Assembly (NCBI GenBank): GCA_017962865.1
Contig: JAGCUM010000104.1
Location: 1 to 6,012, forward strand
Origin: Spirochaetales bacterium
Lineage (GTDB): Bacteria > Spirochaetota > Spirochaetia > Sphaerochaetales > Sphaerochaetaceae
Direction: 5' to 3'
DNA length: 6,012 nt
Positions 5,167 through 6,012 of the stretch are shown piece by piece. The position numbers were made by a program, and so were the translations under genes. The notes below the pieces were generated by a model. It did no database searches. It saw only the letters and a program-made list of their open reading frames with translations, and was not told the DNA's origin. Within the stretch, counting starts at the first letter, position 1. Every line of letters starts with the position of its first letter.

Positions 5167-6012
5167 ATGAAAAAGACTTTTGTTCTGATTGCTTTGGTTC
5201 TGATTGCTCCGATGCTCTTTGCAGCTGCGGCGACCGAGCTTTCCTCCGCCTCCGGGCAGGAAACTCAGTTGTTCGTTGATGACCTCGGAAGGGAAGTCCT
5301 GCTGCCTGCAGAAATCAGTCGCATCGCCCCGTCCGGGTCCAATGCCCAGGTAATCGTTTTCCAGATAGCACCCGAGAAACTGGTAGGCCTCTCGTCCGGA
5401 CTCAGTGCTGATGAGAAGACCTTCTATCCATCCTATACCCATGATCTTCCTGCCTTCGGAACCCTCTACGGCAAGAAGGCCAACCTCAACAAGGAGACCC
5501 TGATTCTGGCAAACCCGGAACTCATCATCGATGTAGGTGACATCAAGGGATCTGTCGACGAGATGGCAGCGGAGCTGGACAAGGTTTCTTCTGATGTTGG
5601 TGTTCCGGTGATCTTCATCGAGGCCAACATGGACAACTATCCCTCTGTATTCAGAAGGCTCGGAAAACTTCTCGGAGAGGAGGATAGGGCCGAGAGACTT
5701 GCTGCATATTACGAAGATGCCGTTTCCCTGATCGAATCAGTGAAGACAAATCATAAGCCTACCGTTTACATAACTTCCTCTTCCGACGGGCTTGAGGCCA
5801 TCCTTGCAGGCAAGAGCCACGCACAGTGTGCGGAAAAAGCAGGTGCGGAGGTTGTTGTGACTTCCAAACTGGCCCAGAGCAACGGCAGTATTTCCCTTGA
5901 GACTCTCTATCAGCTGGACCCCGAGTACATATTCGCCTATTCGGATGCAGGTTACAGGACCATCACCACATCAAGCGACTGGGCCACCCTGCAGGCTGTC
6001 AGAAGCGGGAAT
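5167..6012 (+). CDS. Periplasmic iron-complex/cobalamin-type substrate-binding protein (3' end beyond window)
   Basis: The first 282 residues of a BtuF/FhuD-like (Peripla_BP_2) binding protein that delivers substrate to the permease/ATPase encoded just upstream. Residues 1-22 form a Sec signal (MKKTF, hydrophobic core, MLFAAAA) with no lipobox cysteine, implying a soluble periplasmic protein rather than a lipoprotein. Family features include VDDLGREVLLP at 37-47, RIAPSGSNAQ at 52-61, APEKLVGLS at 68-76, a lobe-1 stretch ending in NPELIIDVGD at 116-125, a likely linker helix near 157-190, and lobe-2 sequence from KPTVYIT (197-203). The frame is still open at the window edge; a further 60-100 residues would be normal. 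Having the binding protein last is less common than first. Ligand is unknown. Confidence 0.9.
   Translation, partial: MKKTFVLIALVLIAPMLFAAAATELSSASGQETQLFVDDLGREVLLPAEISRIAPSGSNAQVIVFQIAPEKLVGLSSGLSADEKTFYPSYTHDLPAFGTLYGKKANLNKETLILANPELIIDVGDIKGSVDEMAAELDKVSSDVGVPVIFIEANMDNYPSVFRRLGKLLGEEDRAERLAAYYEDAVSLIESVKTNHKPTVYITSSSDGLEAILAGKSHAQCAEKAGAEVVVTSKLAQSNGSISLETLYQLDPEYIFAYSDAGYRTITTSSDWATLQAVRSGN

Noticed and set aside
5157..5180. Possible second copy of the importer palindrome around the binding-protein start (GATTGTTT, then AAAAAG)
   Set aside because: Only the T- and A-rich cores resemble each other and the outer arms do not match; similarity is explained by the ribosome site and Lys-rich signal peptide codons.

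Overview
The window reads like chromosomal DNA of a diderm anaerobe, most likely a gut-type spirochaete near Sphaerochaeta/Treponema (inference). Two proteins have Lys-rich Sec signal peptides ending in LFAA, with no lipobox cysteine, a style common in that phylum, and an SPase I-type binding protein implies a periplasm. The redox proteins are rich in oxygen-sensitive Fe-S motifs. Base composition is moderate and coding density is high. No rRNA, tRNA, CRISPR array, transposase or integrase was seen.

Layout. (1) Positions 1-1149 hold the 3' part of an FNR-type flavin/[2Fe-2S] reductase. Its reading frame is cut by an in-frame TAG at 91-93, yet the flanking sequence on both sides looks like one continuous family member. 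(2) Positions 1146-2716 hold a tightly coupled redox operon with its own extended -10 promoter. It encodes a periplasmic TlpA-like thioredoxin, a 46-residue membrane-anchored CXXC peptide of the CD1871A type (GTG start, easily missed), and a NapH-like membrane polyferredoxin. A Lar-like zinc-ribbon gene (2691-2918) overlaps the end, and a rho-independent terminator follows at 2943-2970. (3) A convergent gene for a 102-residue two-helix membrane protein lies at 2928-3236 on the minus strand. (4) A short divergent promoter region (3237-3330) contains two face-to-face sigma70-type promoters and a 26-bp near-perfect palindrome at the start of the next operon. (5) Positions 3331-6012 hold an iron-complex/cobalamin-type ABC importer in the order permease, ATPase, binding protein; the last gene runs off the window.

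How the genes may work together. The polyferredoxin, the CXXC peptide and the exported thioredoxin form a plausible route for moving electrons from the cytoplasm across the membrane to periplasmic thiols. The NAD(P)H/flavin/[2Fe-2S] protein just upstream is a possible electron source. This is inference from gene order, topology and motifs. The ABC operon is a separate transcription unit, probably repressed at the palindrome by an unidentified (perhaps metal- or cofactor-sensing) regulator.

The most unusual points are the in-frame amber codon in an apparently intact reductase, the exclusive use of TGA as terminator by all eight genes whose ends are visible, the tiny CXXC gene in its redox module, and two promoters whose predicted transcription start falls at or within a base or two of the start codon (candidate leaderless mRNAs).
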